12,217 bases of DNA, taken from Sphingobacterium sp. (GTDB lineage: Bacteria > Bacteroidota > Bacteroidia > SpSt-205). The translations under genes and the position numbers were made by a program. The stretch is taken from contig JAPYWM010000019.1 of assembly GCA_028276345.1 (NCBI GenBank), positions 1-12,217 of the forward strand. Direction: 5' to 3'. The notes under the pieces were generated by a model. It was not told the DNA's origin. It searched no databases and worked only from the letters and a program-made list of their open reading frames with translations. Below, piece after piece: positions 6,063 to 12,217 of the stretch (position 1 is its first letter; each line of letters begins with the position of its first letter).

Positions 6063-9000
6063 GTGTGGGAAGCCCTTTTGCGGCTCAGTATCCGCTCATC
6101 GGTGTTTACGGGGGTGGTGCTGGTGGGCTTTTTGGCATTTAGCCTGTATGGGACGAGTCATCTCCTGGTAGATGCGGTACCGGATATCACGAATAACCAG
6201 GTGCAGGTGTACGCGTATGCGCCCGGGTATTCGGCGAGTGAGGTGGAGCTACTCGTAACGCGGCCGTTAGAGCAGGCTTTAGCGACGCTCCCCCGGCGGG
6301 TGGAATGGCGTTCTATCTCCCGCACGGGACTCTCGCTGATTACGCTGATATTTGAAGAGGGGGAGGATTTGGCACGGGCCCGGGCAGCGATTCTTGAGCG
6401 GCTCATGGCGGTAGGCACACAGCTGCCACCGGGCGTCCAGCCAGAAATCGGCCCGCTCAGTACCGGCCTAAGCGAAGCCTACCAGTACTACCTCGTACCC
6501 CGGACGCCCGTCTCTCCGACAGAACTGCGCGCTGTCCAGGACTGGATCATCCGCCGCTTCCTCATTCAGGTGCCGGGTGTGGCCGATATCAGCAGCTTCG
6601 GGGGGTATGTACGGCGCTGGGAGGTCGTAGCAGACCTCGCCGCGCTGAGCCGGTACAAGCTCACCCTGACAGATCTGGAACGGGCCCTCCTGGAGTCGAA
6701 TCAGCTCCTGGGTGTGGGCTACATCGAGAGACAAGCCCAAACCATCGCCCTGCGCGTGGATGGCCTGTGGCGCAGTCCGGAGGATATTCTCCGGAGCGTC
6801 GTGGGGACCTATGGGGGGCGGCCGCTGCTCCTACGGGATGTGGCACGGGTGGAAGAGGGACACCTGCCCCGTTATGGCGCCTTAGTCAAAGATACCCTCG
6901 GCGAGGTGGTGGGCGGCATCGTCCTCGTGCGTAAAGGCGAAAATACCGCCCAGGTCGTCTCCCGCCTCAAAGCAGAGATTGCGCGCTTAGAGCCCCAGCT
7001 ACCCTATGGGATTCGGATCGTGCCCTTCCTGAACCGGGAGGAGCTGATAGAGCGGGTTTTGGCTACCGCTTCTACGAACCTTTTAGAGGCAGCGCTGATC
7101 GTAGTTGGCCTCCTGACGTTGCTTTTAGGAAGCTGGCGGGCGGGTCTCATCGTCGGGCTGGTGATACCGCTCTCGATGCTCTTTGCGCTGGCAGGGCTGT
7201 ATTTCAGCGGCGAGTCGGCCAACCTCATGAGCTTAGGGGCGATTGACTTCGGCCTGATTGTAGACGGCAGCGTGATCCTGGTCGAAGCTGTCCTGACCCG
7301 CCTGCTCACCGAAAAAGACCGCCGCCTCGCTACCGAAGTCGCCTCCATCCAGATTCGGCAGGCCAGCCTCTTTGGCGAGCTGGTAGTTCTGTCGGTTTAT
7401 GTGCCGCTTCTCTTTCTGCGGGGTGTCGAAGGAAAGATGTTTCGCCCCATGGTGTTGACAATGGTATATGCGCTCTTAGGCGCCCTGATCCTGTCCCTAA
7501 CGCTGGTTCCCTGGCTATCCGCCCAGTTCTTACGCCCGCACAGTAGCCAAAAGCCCCCCCTCAGCGAGCGGTTCTTCGAAAAGATGCGCGAGCTGGCCTG
7601 GCAAGCGTATCGGTTTAGCATGCGTCGTCCCTATCTTCCCTTTTTGGCGTGGGGGGTTTGGGTGGGGTTAGGCGGCTATCTCCTCCGGGTGTCGGATGCG
7701 GTTTTTCTACCCGAGCTGAATGAGGGCGACTTTGCGGTGGAGACGCGCCTGCCGCCGGGGGTTGCGCTCTCCGAAACCATCACCTACTGTGAGCGCATCA
7801 GTAGGCTCCTGCTGGATAAGATGGGCTGGGCTTTTTCGCGGGTGGTAGCCAAGATCGGGACGTCGGAGATCCCGCTGGACCCTATGTTCGTCGAAAGTGC
7901 CGATTTGATTGTGCACATTCGGCCGGATGCGCCGCTGGCACGGGCTGAGCTGGCAGACTCTATGAAAGCGCTCCTCACGGCGCACTTTCCGGGGATTTTT
8001 TTCGGGGTGCAGCAGCCGATTCAGATGCGGTTTAATGAGCTCCTGGCAGGGGCTCGGACAGATATCGTCATCAAGCTCGTGGGCCCCAATCTCGATACGC
8101 TCATGACGTATGGGGAGCAGCTGGCTCAGCTGTGTGAAGGGATACCGGGCGTAGCTGATCTTTCCCGGCCGCTCTTTTTTGGGGCGACGGCGGTAGAAGT
8201 GCGCTGGCGCCCCGAGCTGCTGACCTTTTATGGGGTAGACTTAGGTGAAGCCCAGCGGCGGGTGCAGGCCTTCCGTATCGGCCTGCCCCTGAGAGAGGTC
8301 TATGCTGGCGAAAGGCGCATTAGCACTGCGCTGCGGCTCGGTGTCTCGCCTTCGTTAGCGCAGTTGGAGGCTCTTCCTATCCCCACTGGCCGCGGTAGCT
8401 ATGTCCCCCTATCCAGCATCGCCGAGGTGCGGCTGGTCCCCAGCTACAACGAGATCCCCCATGCCAATGGCGAAAGAGCGTACATTTTGGGAATCAACGT
8501 CCGGGGACGGGGGGCCTTGCCAGTGGTGGAAGACATTCAGGCCCGGGCGAAAAAGCTGACCCTCCCAGCGGGCTACTTCATCCAGTATGGGGGGCAATGG
8601 CAAAACTATCAGGAGGCTCGGTTGCGCCTCTTGTGGATCGGGCCGCTGACGATCCTGTTGGTGGCGATGCTGATGTACTTTACCCTGCGGCGGTGGGGGG
8701 CGGTGGGGCTGGTGCTGGTGGTCTCGCTCTCCGCACCGGCAGGGGGCATGGTAGCCCTCGCCCTACGGGGGTTACCATTTAGCTTCTCAGCGGCTATTGG
8801 CCTGGTAAGCGTCCTGGGCCTGGCCACCCTCAATGGCACCGTCCTCCTGAATCGCATCCAGACCCTTAGCCGTCATCCGCTAACCCTGCATCGGCACCTG
8901 CGAGTGGCCCTGCACGAACGGGTACGGCCCATCCTCGTAACCATGCTCTTAGCCGTGGTGGGCTTCGTCCCCATGGCCTTCTCCATGCAGGCCGGCGCCG

Positions 9001-9116
9001 AAGTCCAACGCCCCCTCGCCACAGTCGTGATCGGCGGCCTTCTTTCCGGCGCTCTCTTCAACCTCTGGCTTCTCCCCGTGGCCTATACCACCCTCTACCG
9101 AAAACAAACCCCCTAA
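6063..9116 (+). CDS. Heavy-metal-efflux RND transporter, CzcA/CusA family
   Basis: Inner-membrane proton-driven pump of the HME branch of RND exporters, expected to work as a trimer with a periplasmic adaptor and an outer-membrane channel. The 1017-aa protein begins in the family way (VWEALLRLSIRSSVF, first membrane helix about 12-34), then LLVDAVPDITNNQVQV and PEIGPLSTGLSEAYQY, both HME signatures. The membrane motif GAIDFGLIVDGSVILVE supplies Asp395, Asp401 and Glu408, matching the proton-relay residues of CzcA. QPIQMRFNELLAGARTDI marks the second porter half, and further helices fill the C-terminus. The substrate (Zn/Co/Cd versus Cu/Ag) cannot be read from the sequence; DPM in the porter domain resembles CzcA more than CusA. 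No adaptor or channel gene adjoins it, which is unusual. The GTG start is fixed by the -7 box 4 nt upstream. Confidence 0.93.
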   Translation: MWEALLRLSIRSSVFTGVVLVGFLAFSLYGTSHLLVDAVPDITNNQVQVYAYAPGYSASEVELLVTRPLEQALATLPRRVEWRSISRTGLSLITLIFEEGEDLARARAAILERLMAVGTQLPPGVQPEIGPLSTGLSEAYQYYLVPRTPVSPTELRAVQDWIIRRFLIQVPGVADISSFGGYVRRWEVVADLAALSRYKLTLTDLERALLESNQLLGVGYIERQAQTIALRVDGLWRSPEDILRSVVGTYGGRPLLLRDVARVEEGHLPRYGALVKDTLGEVVGGIVLVRKGENTAQVVSRLKAEIARLEPQLPYGIRIVPFLNREELIERVLATASTNLLEAALIVVGLLTLLLGSWRAGLIVGLVIPLSMLFALAGLYFSGESANLMSLGAIDFGLIVDGSVILVEAVLTRLLTEKDRRLATEVASIQIRQASLFGELVVLSVYVPLLFLRGVEGKMFRPMVLTMVYALLGALILSLTLVPWLSAQFLRPHSSQKPPLSERFFEKMRELAWQAYRFSMRRPYLPFLAWGVWVGLGGYLLRVSDAVFLPELNEGDFAVETRLPPGVALSETITYCERISRLLLDKMGWAFSRVVAKIGTSEIPLDPMFVESADLIVHIRPDAPLARAELADSMKALLTAHFPGIFFGVQQPIQMRFNELLAGARTDIVIKLVGPNLDTLMTYGEQLAQLCEGIPGVADLSRPLFFGATAVEVRWRPELLTFYGVDLGEAQRRVQAFRIGLPLREVYAGERRISTALRLGVSPSLAQLEALPIPTGRGSYVPLSSIAEVRLVPSYNEIPHANGERAYILGINVRGRGALPVVEDIQARAKKLTLPAGYFIQYGGQWQNYQEARLRLLWIGPLTILLVAMLMYFTLRRWGAVGLVLVVSLSAPAGGMVALALRGLPFSFSAAIGLVSVLGLATLNGTVLLNRIQTLSRHPLTLHRHLRVALHERVRPILVTMLLAVVGFVPMAFSMQAGAEVQRPLATVVIGGLLSGALFNLWLLPVAYTTLYRKQTP

Positions 9117-9121
9117 GTATC

Positions 9122-9143
9122 CCCTCCCCATAAACGGGGAGGG
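9122..9143. terminator. Strong hairpin between convergent RND and fadJ genes, probable bidirectional terminator
   Basis: CCCTCCCC (9122-9129) and GGGGAGGG (9136-9143) form a perfect 8-bp GC-rich stem with a 6-nt loop, five bases after the RND stop codon. The genes on either side converge, as expected for a shared terminator. There is no proper T-run on either side, so it may instead act as an RNA 3'-end stabiliser. Confidence 0.5.
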
Positions 9144-9209
9144 ACAGAGGACGGACTGGGCAGAAAGTGGGAGGCCCCGGACAAAAAAGGGCTTCGACAG
9201 GACCGCACC

Positions 9210-11297
9210 TCACACTGGCACGTAAAACCGCTCGCCGTACTTTTCCGCCAGCTCAGCGCTGCGCCGACGAAACCGCTCCCATCCTACATACTCTGCAAAG
9301 TGAAACACCCCGCCTGTGTACGGCGCAAACCCCCATCCCAAAATAGACGCCACATCGCCATCCGCCTGTCCGAATAGAATCCCCTCCTGCCAGGTTCGCC
9401 AGGCCTCGGCCACCTGCACATATAAGAAGCGGTCCATGAGGTCGGGATACTCTGCTGGGGCTACGGCTCTGGGGGGAAAGTACTTTTTGAGGTCGGGCCA
9501 GAGGTACTTCGGCTGGCCATTGGCGGGGTATTCATAAAAGCCTGAGCCGCCTTTGCGCCCTGGCCGTTTCAGCTCTTCCACGAAGAGCCGGCCGATGTGA
9601 TGCACCGGATCATCCGGGAGGGGCCGTCCCATGTCCGCCTCCGTCTGCCGGAGAATCTGGTACATCAGGGCGATGCTCACCTCATCGGCCAGCGCAAGCG
9701 GCCCAACCGGCATACCACTCTGGCGCCCGAGGTTTTCTATCAGGGCCGGTGGAACCCCCTCTAAGAGCATACGCAGGCCCTCCCGCACATAGGTGCCAAA
9801 TACCCGACTCGTGAAAAATCCCCGGCTATCCCGCACGACAATGGGCGTTTTTCCGATCTGCCGCACAAAGTCCAAGGCCCAAGCGAGGGTCTGCTCACTC
9901 GTTTTTTCACCCAGGATGACCTCTACGAGGGGCATGCGTTCGGCCGGCGAGAAGAAGTGTAAGCCGATGAAGCGTTCGGGCCGGGCAGTCGCCTGCGCGA
10001 GCGAGGTGATAGGCAAGGTTGAGGTATTAGAAGCGAGGATCGCTTGGGGGGCGAGGAGGGGTTCGACGTCCTGGTAGACCTGGTTTTTGATGGGGCGGTT
10101 TTCTATCACCGCTTCGATGACGAGGTCGGCGCCGGCAAGGTCGTCGTAGGTGGTGGCGATGTGCAGGCGCTGTAAGGTGGCCTCTGCCTCGGCGGGGCTG
10201 AGGCGGCCCCGCTCTTGCCGCTGCCGAAGGAGCTTTTCGGCGAAGGTGCGGGCACCCTGCGCAATGTCGGGCGATTGGTCTTTGACCCAGGTGTCAAAGC
10301 CAGCGGTAGCGCACACATACGCGATAGCCCGGCCCATCATGCCGGCCCCTAAGACCGCCACCTTCCGAATCGGCGCTGGGGGAATGCCCGCTGGCCGATG
10401 CGGCAGCTTATCAAGCCGCTGCTTCTCAATGAAGAGGGTACGCACCATAGCCCGAGCGGAGGGCGCCTGCAATGTCCGCACAAAGTACATCGCCTCTATT
10501 TCCAACCCCCGCACGAAGGGCACCTGTAAGCCTTCGTAAAGGGCGCTCAGGGCATAAAGCACGTTCGGGTAGTGGCCTTGGGTTTTTTCGTGGGCTTTGG
10601 CAATAGCGCCGGCCAGGAAGGGCGCGTTACGGGGATGGTAGATGCCTCCGCCGGGCGGCTCAAACTTCGGGTCCTGCCAGGGGTTTTGCGGGAGGGGCTT
10701 TTTCGAGAGCCAGGTGAAAGCTTTTTCTAAGAGCTCATCGGAGGTGGTGGCGAGTTCATCTACGAGGCCTTGGGCATGAGCCTCCTGCGCAGGAAGGCGC
10801 CGTCCCTCTAAGATGAGCGGCAGGGCGGGGATAAAACCGATTTTCCGGGGGAGGCGCTGGGTGCCGCCCGCTCCCGGCATGAGGCCCAACTGCACTTCTG
10901 GCAGGCCTATCTCCACGTGCGGGGCATTCAGCGCAATCCGATGATGGCAGGCTAAAGCGAGTTCGTAGCCGCCTCCCAGCGCAGCGCCCCCAATAGCCGC
11001 CACTACAGGCTTACCGCCCGTCTCTAACCGCAAAAACACCTCCTGAACCTGCCACACCACCCGATACAGCTCCTCCACCTCGGCTATGCCCATCAGCCGC
11101 TGAATCGTATGTACATCGGCCCCGGCTATGAATTCCCGCCGCCCCGACGTAATCACAATTCCCGCACACCGCGCATCGGTCAAAACCGTCTCCAGCGCTT
11201 CCCGAAAGGCAGCCAGGCTTTCTGGATTCAGGACGTTCACCGGGGTCATCTGCCAGCGCAAAACCGCATAGGCCCCCTCCCACACCGTCTCTATCAT
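9210..11297 (-). CDS. fadJ: Bifunctional enoyl-CoA hydratase / 3-hydroxyacyl-CoA dehydrogenase (FadB/FadJ type)
   Basis: Catalyses the two middle steps of beta-oxidation: hydration of 2-enoyl-CoA and NAD-dependent oxidation of L-3-hydroxyacyl-CoA. The enoyl-CoA hydratase domain is at about 1-190, with the oxyanion segments FIAGADV (56-62) and AALGGGYELALAC (105-117) and catalytic Glu112 and Glu134 (LPEVQLG). The NAD domain (about 310-490) starts VAVLGAGMMG (313-322), with catalytic His447 in GLHFFSP and Glu459. Two C-terminal dehydrogenase domains follow (RDSRGFFTSRV, 489-499; RKGGSGFYEY, 581-590). At 695 aa it is near FadJ and FadB in length, and the symbol does not separate the two. The thiolase partner is not in the window. 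ATG 11297 is preferred to ATG 11324 because a -7 box lies between them and family members begin at this point. Confidence 0.93.
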   Translation of the reverse strand: MIETVWEGAYAVLRWQMTPVNVLNPESLAAFREALETVLTDARCAGIVITSGRREFIAGADVHTIQRLMGIAEVEELYRVVWQVQEVFLRLETGGKPVVAAIGGAALGGGYELALACHHRIALNAPHVEIGLPEVQLGLMPGAGGTQRLPRKIGFIPALPLILEGRRLPAQEAHAQGLVDELATTSDELLEKAFTWLSKKPLPQNPWQDPKFEPPGGGIYHPRNAPFLAGAIAKAHEKTQGHYPNVLYALSALYEGLQVPFVRGLEIEAMYFVRTLQAPSARAMVRTLFIEKQRLDKLPHRPAGIPPAPIRKVAVLGAGMMGRAIAYVCATAGFDTWVKDQSPDIAQGARTFAEKLLRQRQERGRLSPAEAEATLQRLHIATTYDDLAGADLVIEAVIENRPIKNQVYQDVEPLLAPQAILASNTSTLPITSLAQATARPERFIGLHFFSPAERMPLVEVILGEKTSEQTLAWALDFVRQIGKTPIVVRDSRGFFTSRVFGTYVREGLRMLLEGVPPALIENLGRQSGMPVGPLALADEVSIALMYQILRQTEADMGRPLPDDPVHHIGRLFVEELKRPGRKGGSGFYEYPANGQPKYLWPDLKKYFPPRAVAPAEYPDLMDRFLYVQVAEAWRTWQEGILFGQADGDVASILGWGFAPYTGGVFHFAEYVGWERFRRRSAELAEKYGERFYVPV

Positions 11298-11301
11298 ACG
11301 C

Positions 11302-11309
11302 CAAAAGTA
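11302..11309 (-). promoter_or_regulatory. -7 promoter element of fadJ
   Basis: The minus strand reads TACTTTTG, a perfect TAnnTTTG box, then GCGT and the ATG at 11297. The box lies inside the longer reading frame that starts at 11324, which argues that the longer start is false. No -33 TTG is seen. Confidence 0.6.
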
Positions 11310-11341
11310 ATACCCACTGCCCATTAGCCCGTCCCCACTTT

Positions 11342-11359
11342 GGAAACTTGGAACTTTCC
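11342..11359. promoter_or_regulatory. Candidate TetR operator (imperfect palindrome)
   Basis: GGAAACTTGGAACTTTCC has symmetric arms GGAAA/TTTCC and inner TT/AA; seven of nine base pairs across the dyad match. Its 18-bp length suits a TetR-family dimer. It lies in the 87-bp divergent gap, 25 nt before the tetR GTG and 44 nt before the fadJ ATG, so bound protein could affect either gene. Only symmetry and position support it. Confidence 0.35.
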
Positions 11360-11384
11360 CGGAGTTTTTTGGGTTTATACGAGC

Positions 11385-12020
11385 GTGTCGGAACGCATCT
11401 TAGAGGTGGCCGAGACGCTGCTCATGCGGCAAGGGATTCGCTCTACCACCCTTGACCAGGTGGTGGAGCGCCTCGGCATCTCTAAGAAAACCCTTTACGA
11501 CTACTTCCCCTCCAAGGAGGCCCTCGTAGAAGCGGTGCTGGACCGCTTTCTCTCGCGGATAGAGCAGCAGATAAACGAGCTCCATGCCGCCCATGCCCCC
11601 GACCCGCTTTTGGCCATCATCGCTACGGCTAACTTCGCCTATCATACGCTCTCCAGCTTCAATCCCCTCCTTTTCCAAGAGCTGCCCCGCCTCGCTCCCA
11701 CCCTCCAAGATAAGCTTTTTGCCCGCATCCGCACCCTCATCCAGAAAAACCTGCATGCCAACCTCCATGCTGGCATCCAACAAGGCCTCTTTCGCAAGGA
11801 CCTGGACCTCGACTTCATCCCAGTGTGGATGTTCTACGTGCTGACGCAGGTCATTCTCAATCCCGACTTTGCCCAAGCGGTGGGCCGCTCTATCCCCGAA
11901 GTCTACGCCGAGTCCGCCCTCCTTTTCCTCCACAGCTTCACCACGGAAAAAGGTCGCCAGCACCTCGCCGAACACCAAAACCTCATCCGTCAAACCTATG
12001 GTCGCTCGCGTCCAATATAG
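11385..12020 (+). CDS. TetR/AcrR-family transcriptional regulator
   Basis: A 211-aa ligand-responsive DNA-binding protein. The N-terminal helix-turn-helix is typical: RILEVAETLLMRQGIRSTT (4-22), then DQVVERLGISKKTLYDYFPSKEALV (24-48). The C-terminal ligand domain (about 55-211) shows no specific signature. GTG 11385 is chosen because SERILE is where the family's first helix begins; an upstream TTG (11340) would add an untypical 15-residue tail and would cover the candidate operator. It overlaps the downstream TolC-family gene by 23 nt, so its most likely target is its own efflux operon. The divergent fatty-acid gene is a second possibility. No TAnnTTTG box is evident upstream, unlike its neighbours. 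Confidence 0.9.
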   Translation: MSERILEVAETLLMRQGIRSTTLDQVVERLGISKKTLYDYFPSKEALVEAVLDRFLSRIEQQINELHAAHAPDPLLAIIATANFAYHTLSSFNPLLFQELPRLAPTLQDKLFARIRTLIQKNLHANLHAGIQQGLFRKDLDLDFIPVWMFYVLTQVILNPDFAQAVGRSIPEVYAESALLFLHSFTTEKGRQHLAEHQNLIRQTYGRSRPI

Positions 12021-12217
12021 CCTTATTGTTTTCGTCTCGCTTGCTTTCGCCCAAGAAAGCATCCAGACCTTCAGCATGAAAGCCGCCATTCAGTACGCCC
12101 TTACGCATTCCCCCTCCTTGCAAAACACCTACTTAGACTACCAGATTGCCCGCCAGAAGATCGCCGAAGTGCGCTCTGCCGGCCTGCCCCAGATAAATAG
12201 CACGACCACCCTCCGGT
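11998..12217 (+). CDS. TolC-family outer-membrane efflux protein, N-terminal part
   Basis: The first 73 codons of a gene that runs off the window. It begins MVARVQYSLIVFVSLAFA, a signal peptide with likely cleavage after AFA (residue 18), so the product is exported. The mature part reads MKAAIQYALTHSPSLQN, then YQIARQKIAEVRSAGLPQIN, the usual start of the TolC/OEP repeat: a helix with ALxxxP followed by the long periplasmic helix ending in GLPQ. The start overlaps tetR by 23 nt, marking a tetR-tolC operon; a periplasmic adaptor and an inner-membrane pump would be expected beyond the window. It is not adjacent to the RND gene at 6063, though it could serve it. Confidence 0.88.
   Translation, partial: MVARVQYSLIVFVSLAFAQESIQTFSMKAAIQYALTHSPSLQNTYLDYQIARQKIAEVRSAGLPQINSTTTLR

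Noticed and set aside
9182..9190. Run of six A before the end of fadJ, considered as the T-run of a minus-strand terminator
   Set aside because: No convincing stem precedes it on the minus strand.
11340..11384. TTG at 11340 as the tetR start
   Set aside because: The added 15 residues precede the normal first helix of TetR proteins and run through the likely regulatory region.
11400..12089. A 229-codon minus-strand frame opposite tetR
   Set aside because: It is the antisense shadow of a clear TetR protein and the start of the TolC-family gene; its product looks like no family.
1..12217. Insertion sequences, CRISPR arrays, phage genes or toxin-antitoxin pairs
   Set aside because: No transposase, integrase, spaced direct repeats or small paired genes could be seen; nearly all bases are explained by the listed genes.

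Overview
The window looks like chromosome from a fairly GC-rich member of the Bacteroidota. Three things point there. Six start points (five genes and one tRNA) carry the lineage's typical -7 box TAnnTTTG or a close variant. Shine-Dalgarno sequences are not evident. Several proteins belong to subfamilies I associate with this phylum: the TQSG-type GT4 glycosyltransferase, a thymidine kinase that has lost its zinc cysteines, and a zinc-less GmhB-type phosphatase. I cannot name a genus. There is no mobile element, CRISPR array or obvious foreign block, and the gene content is mostly chromosomal housekeeping and accessory metabolism.

Layout: (1) 1-1570, plus strand: the 3' end of murB (peptidoglycan), then tRNA-Gln(UUG) and prs (PRPP synthetase), with only 5 nt between the tRNA and the prs start codon. 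(2) 1632-2569, minus strand: tdk and an alkyltransferase-like DNA-lesion-binding protein, overlapping and ending at a hairpin plus T-run. (3) 2604-6014, plus strand: a GT4 glycosyltransferase, then hddA, hddC and gmhB, three of the four enzymes that make GDP-D-glycero-alpha-D-manno-heptose. The last three genes overlap one another. gmhA is not in the window. (4) 6063-9116, plus strand: a heavy-metal-efflux RND pump (CzcA/CusA type) standing alone. (5) 9210-11297, minus strand: a FadB/FadJ-type bifunctional beta-oxidation enzyme. (6) 11385-12217, plus strand: a TetR regulator overlapping the start of a TolC-family outer-membrane efflux gene that runs off the window.

How they work together: tdk feeds dTMP salvage and prs supplies PRPP, so the left part is nucleotide metabolism and genome maintenance. 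The middle is cell-surface glycan supply: activated heptose plus a glycosyltransferase that may use it or a neighbouring sugar. The right part is envelope transport and fatty-acid degradation. The TetR-TolC pair looks like the head of a drug or solvent efflux operon and is divergent from the fatty-acid gene.

The most notable signal is regulatory. At five protein genes the -7 box sits 4 nt (once 5 nt) before the start codon, which predicts leaderless mRNAs. At tRNA-Gln/prs, tRNA 3' processing would leave prs with a near-leaderless message. I found no convincing new multi-gene system.
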